From: Thalassovita gelatinovora
GTDB taxonomy: Bacteria; Pseudomonadota; Alphaproteobacteria; Rhodobacterales; Rhodobacteraceae
DNA length: 64,000 nucleotides
Direction: 5' to 3'
NCBI RefSeq assembly: GCF_001458355.1
Contig: NZ_CYSA01000015.1
Span: forward strand, 501,001 to 565,000
Positions 63,279 to 64,000 of the stretch are shown here, piece after piece. The notes beneath the pieces are model-generated. The model was not told the origin of the DNA and made no database searches. It worked only from the letters and a program-made list of their open reading frames with translations. Position 1 is the first letter of the stretch, and every line of letters starts with the position of its first letter. A program made the translations under genes and the position numbers.

Positions 63279-64000
63279 TCCTGCCCCTCCGGTCGTTTTC
63301 GTTGCGGCGGAGTGCCATTCAGATAGCCACGGATCAATTTCCCCAACCATGCCGCTTCGTTGGTGATGTTGAAATCCGTTTTCACCTTCGCCCGGCCAGT
63401 TTGACCCATTGCATTCGCCTTGCCCGAATCGGACAGTATTTGCGAAATGGCCCGTTGCAACGCCGGTGCATCGCCCGGCGGCACCAGAATGCCGCTTTTC
63501 CCCTGTTCGACCAGTTCGGGAATACCGGCGATTTGGGTAGTCACCACCGGCAATCCCGCCGCCATCGCCTCCATCAGAACGACGGGCACACCTTCGGCAA
63601 AGCTGGGCAGGATCAGCGCATCGATTTGTTGCAGCATCCCGGCCACTTCGGATTGTGATTTATAGCCAAGAAATTCGACCCTATCGGCAAGCCCGGCCTT
63701 GACCGCCTCTGCCTCCAGTGCTGCCCGTTCGGGCCCGTCGCCAATCAAAGTCAGACGCAGATCGGGATGGTGTTCTAACGCACCGGTCATGGCTTCGAAC
63801 AAAACCGGTAACCCCTTCACCGCAGCCAGTCGCCCGACGAAAAGAAGGTGATTGCCTGCGCGGTCGCCCTGCCCCGCATAGCGTTCGGGATCGACTCCGC
63901 AATGCACGATATGCATCCGGTCCCAATGTCCCCGATCGGCAAAGCTCATCCCCTGCGACCGGCAAAAATCGCTGATGCAGGCGGTGAAGCTGGCCCGCGC
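63275..64000 (-). CDS. Glycosyltransferase of GT4 type, 5' end beyond the window
   Basis: About 242 C-terminal residues are visible; the open frame runs off the right edge. LLFVGRLAAVKG and the GT-B donor-binding segment FAEGVPVVLMEAMAAGLPVV are diagnostic of GT4, followed by GIPELVEQGKSGILVPPGD. The preceding HCGVDPERYAG is the usual inter-domain motif. It is followed by a GT2 gene with a 4-base overlap. The N-terminal acceptor domain is outside. Confidence 0.9.
   Translation of the reverse strand, partial: ARASFTACISDFCRSQGMSFADRGHWDRMHIVHCGVDPERYAGQGDRAGNHLLFVGRLAAVKGLPVLFEAMTGALEHHPDLRLTLIGDGPERAALEAEAVKAGLADRVEFLGYKSQSEVAGMLQQIDALILPSFAEGVPVVLMEAMAAGLPVVTTQIAGIPELVEQGKSGILVPPGDAPALQRAISQILSDSGKANAMGQTGRAKVKTDFNITNEAAWLGKLIRGYLNGTPPQRKRPEGQE

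Noticed and set aside
1-64000. CRISPR array, rRNA operon, prophage or replication origin
   Set aside because: No regularly spaced repeats, no rRNA sequence, no phage structural gene and no DnaA-box cluster were seen.

Overview
The window looks like a chromosomal segment of an alphaproteobacterium of the Rhodobacterales (Roseobacter/Paracoccaceae type). The evidence is the high GC of the core genes, the gene content (IalB-family protein, BioR-regulated bioY, Hint-domain proteins, RsfS-RlmH-GpmI-EnvC-CtpA-RppH chain), and the BioR-type palindromes. All product names come from reading motifs and gene order by eye; no database search was run.

Layout. 1-3241: a TRAP transporter (small subunit cut by the left edge, then the large permease) overlapping or closely followed by a cyclase-family metal hydrolase and a fumarylacetoacetate-hydrolase-family enzyme, probably one carboxylate uptake and breakdown operon. 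3288-5463 (minus): DUF2064 glycosyltransferase, GNAT acetyltransferase and dapE. 5711-8482: two abutting genes with Hint-type regions, the second apparently degenerate. 8507-16735: small proteins, an AT-richer alpha/beta hydrolase, dapD, bioY and its repressor bioR with three operator-like palindromes, a LOG-family protein, rlmN, an IalB-family protein and a ReAV-type asparaginase. 16843-22355 (minus): rppH, and the chain rsfS-rlmH-gpmI-envC-ctpA, followed upstream by mscS. 24242-31636: leuC, a REP-like inverted pair, leuD, a membrane protein and a nuclease-fold protein, a divergent SDR/LysR pair, and leuB. 31832-36244 (minus): two tandem paralogous hybrid histidine kinases.

36563-51200: tRNA-Pro(CGG) followed by a stretch of visibly lower GC. 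It carries a complete Opp/Dpp-type transporter operon that ends in a fumarase/aspartase-superfamily lyase, a LysR regulator, an AlkB-type alkane monooxygenase operon with a divergent LysR and an MFS transporter, and, at its right end, decayed transposase fragments of IS66 and IS3 types. It is probably an acquired region, although no attachment-site duplication was found.

51229-58864: the most unusual locus. Seven overlapping or nearly abutting minus-strand genes (NUDIX, PhoU-like plus aminoglycoside-phosphotransferase-like fusion, ATP-grasp, HprK-related kinase, histidine phosphatase, metallophosphoesterase, amphi-Trp protein) lie beside a divergent CofD-like gene. The combination of ATP-grasp, HprK-like, amphi-Trp and CofD-like proteins matches what I remember as the computationally defined GAK system, whose biochemical role I do not know to be established. 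The two phosphatases, the PhoU/APH protein and the NUDIX protein extend it here.

59122-64000 (minus): polysaccharide biosynthesis genes: a BY-kinase-like ATPase, a Gfo/Idh/MocA-epimerase fusion, a family-2 glycosyltransferase and a glycosyltransferase of GT4 type cut by the right edge.
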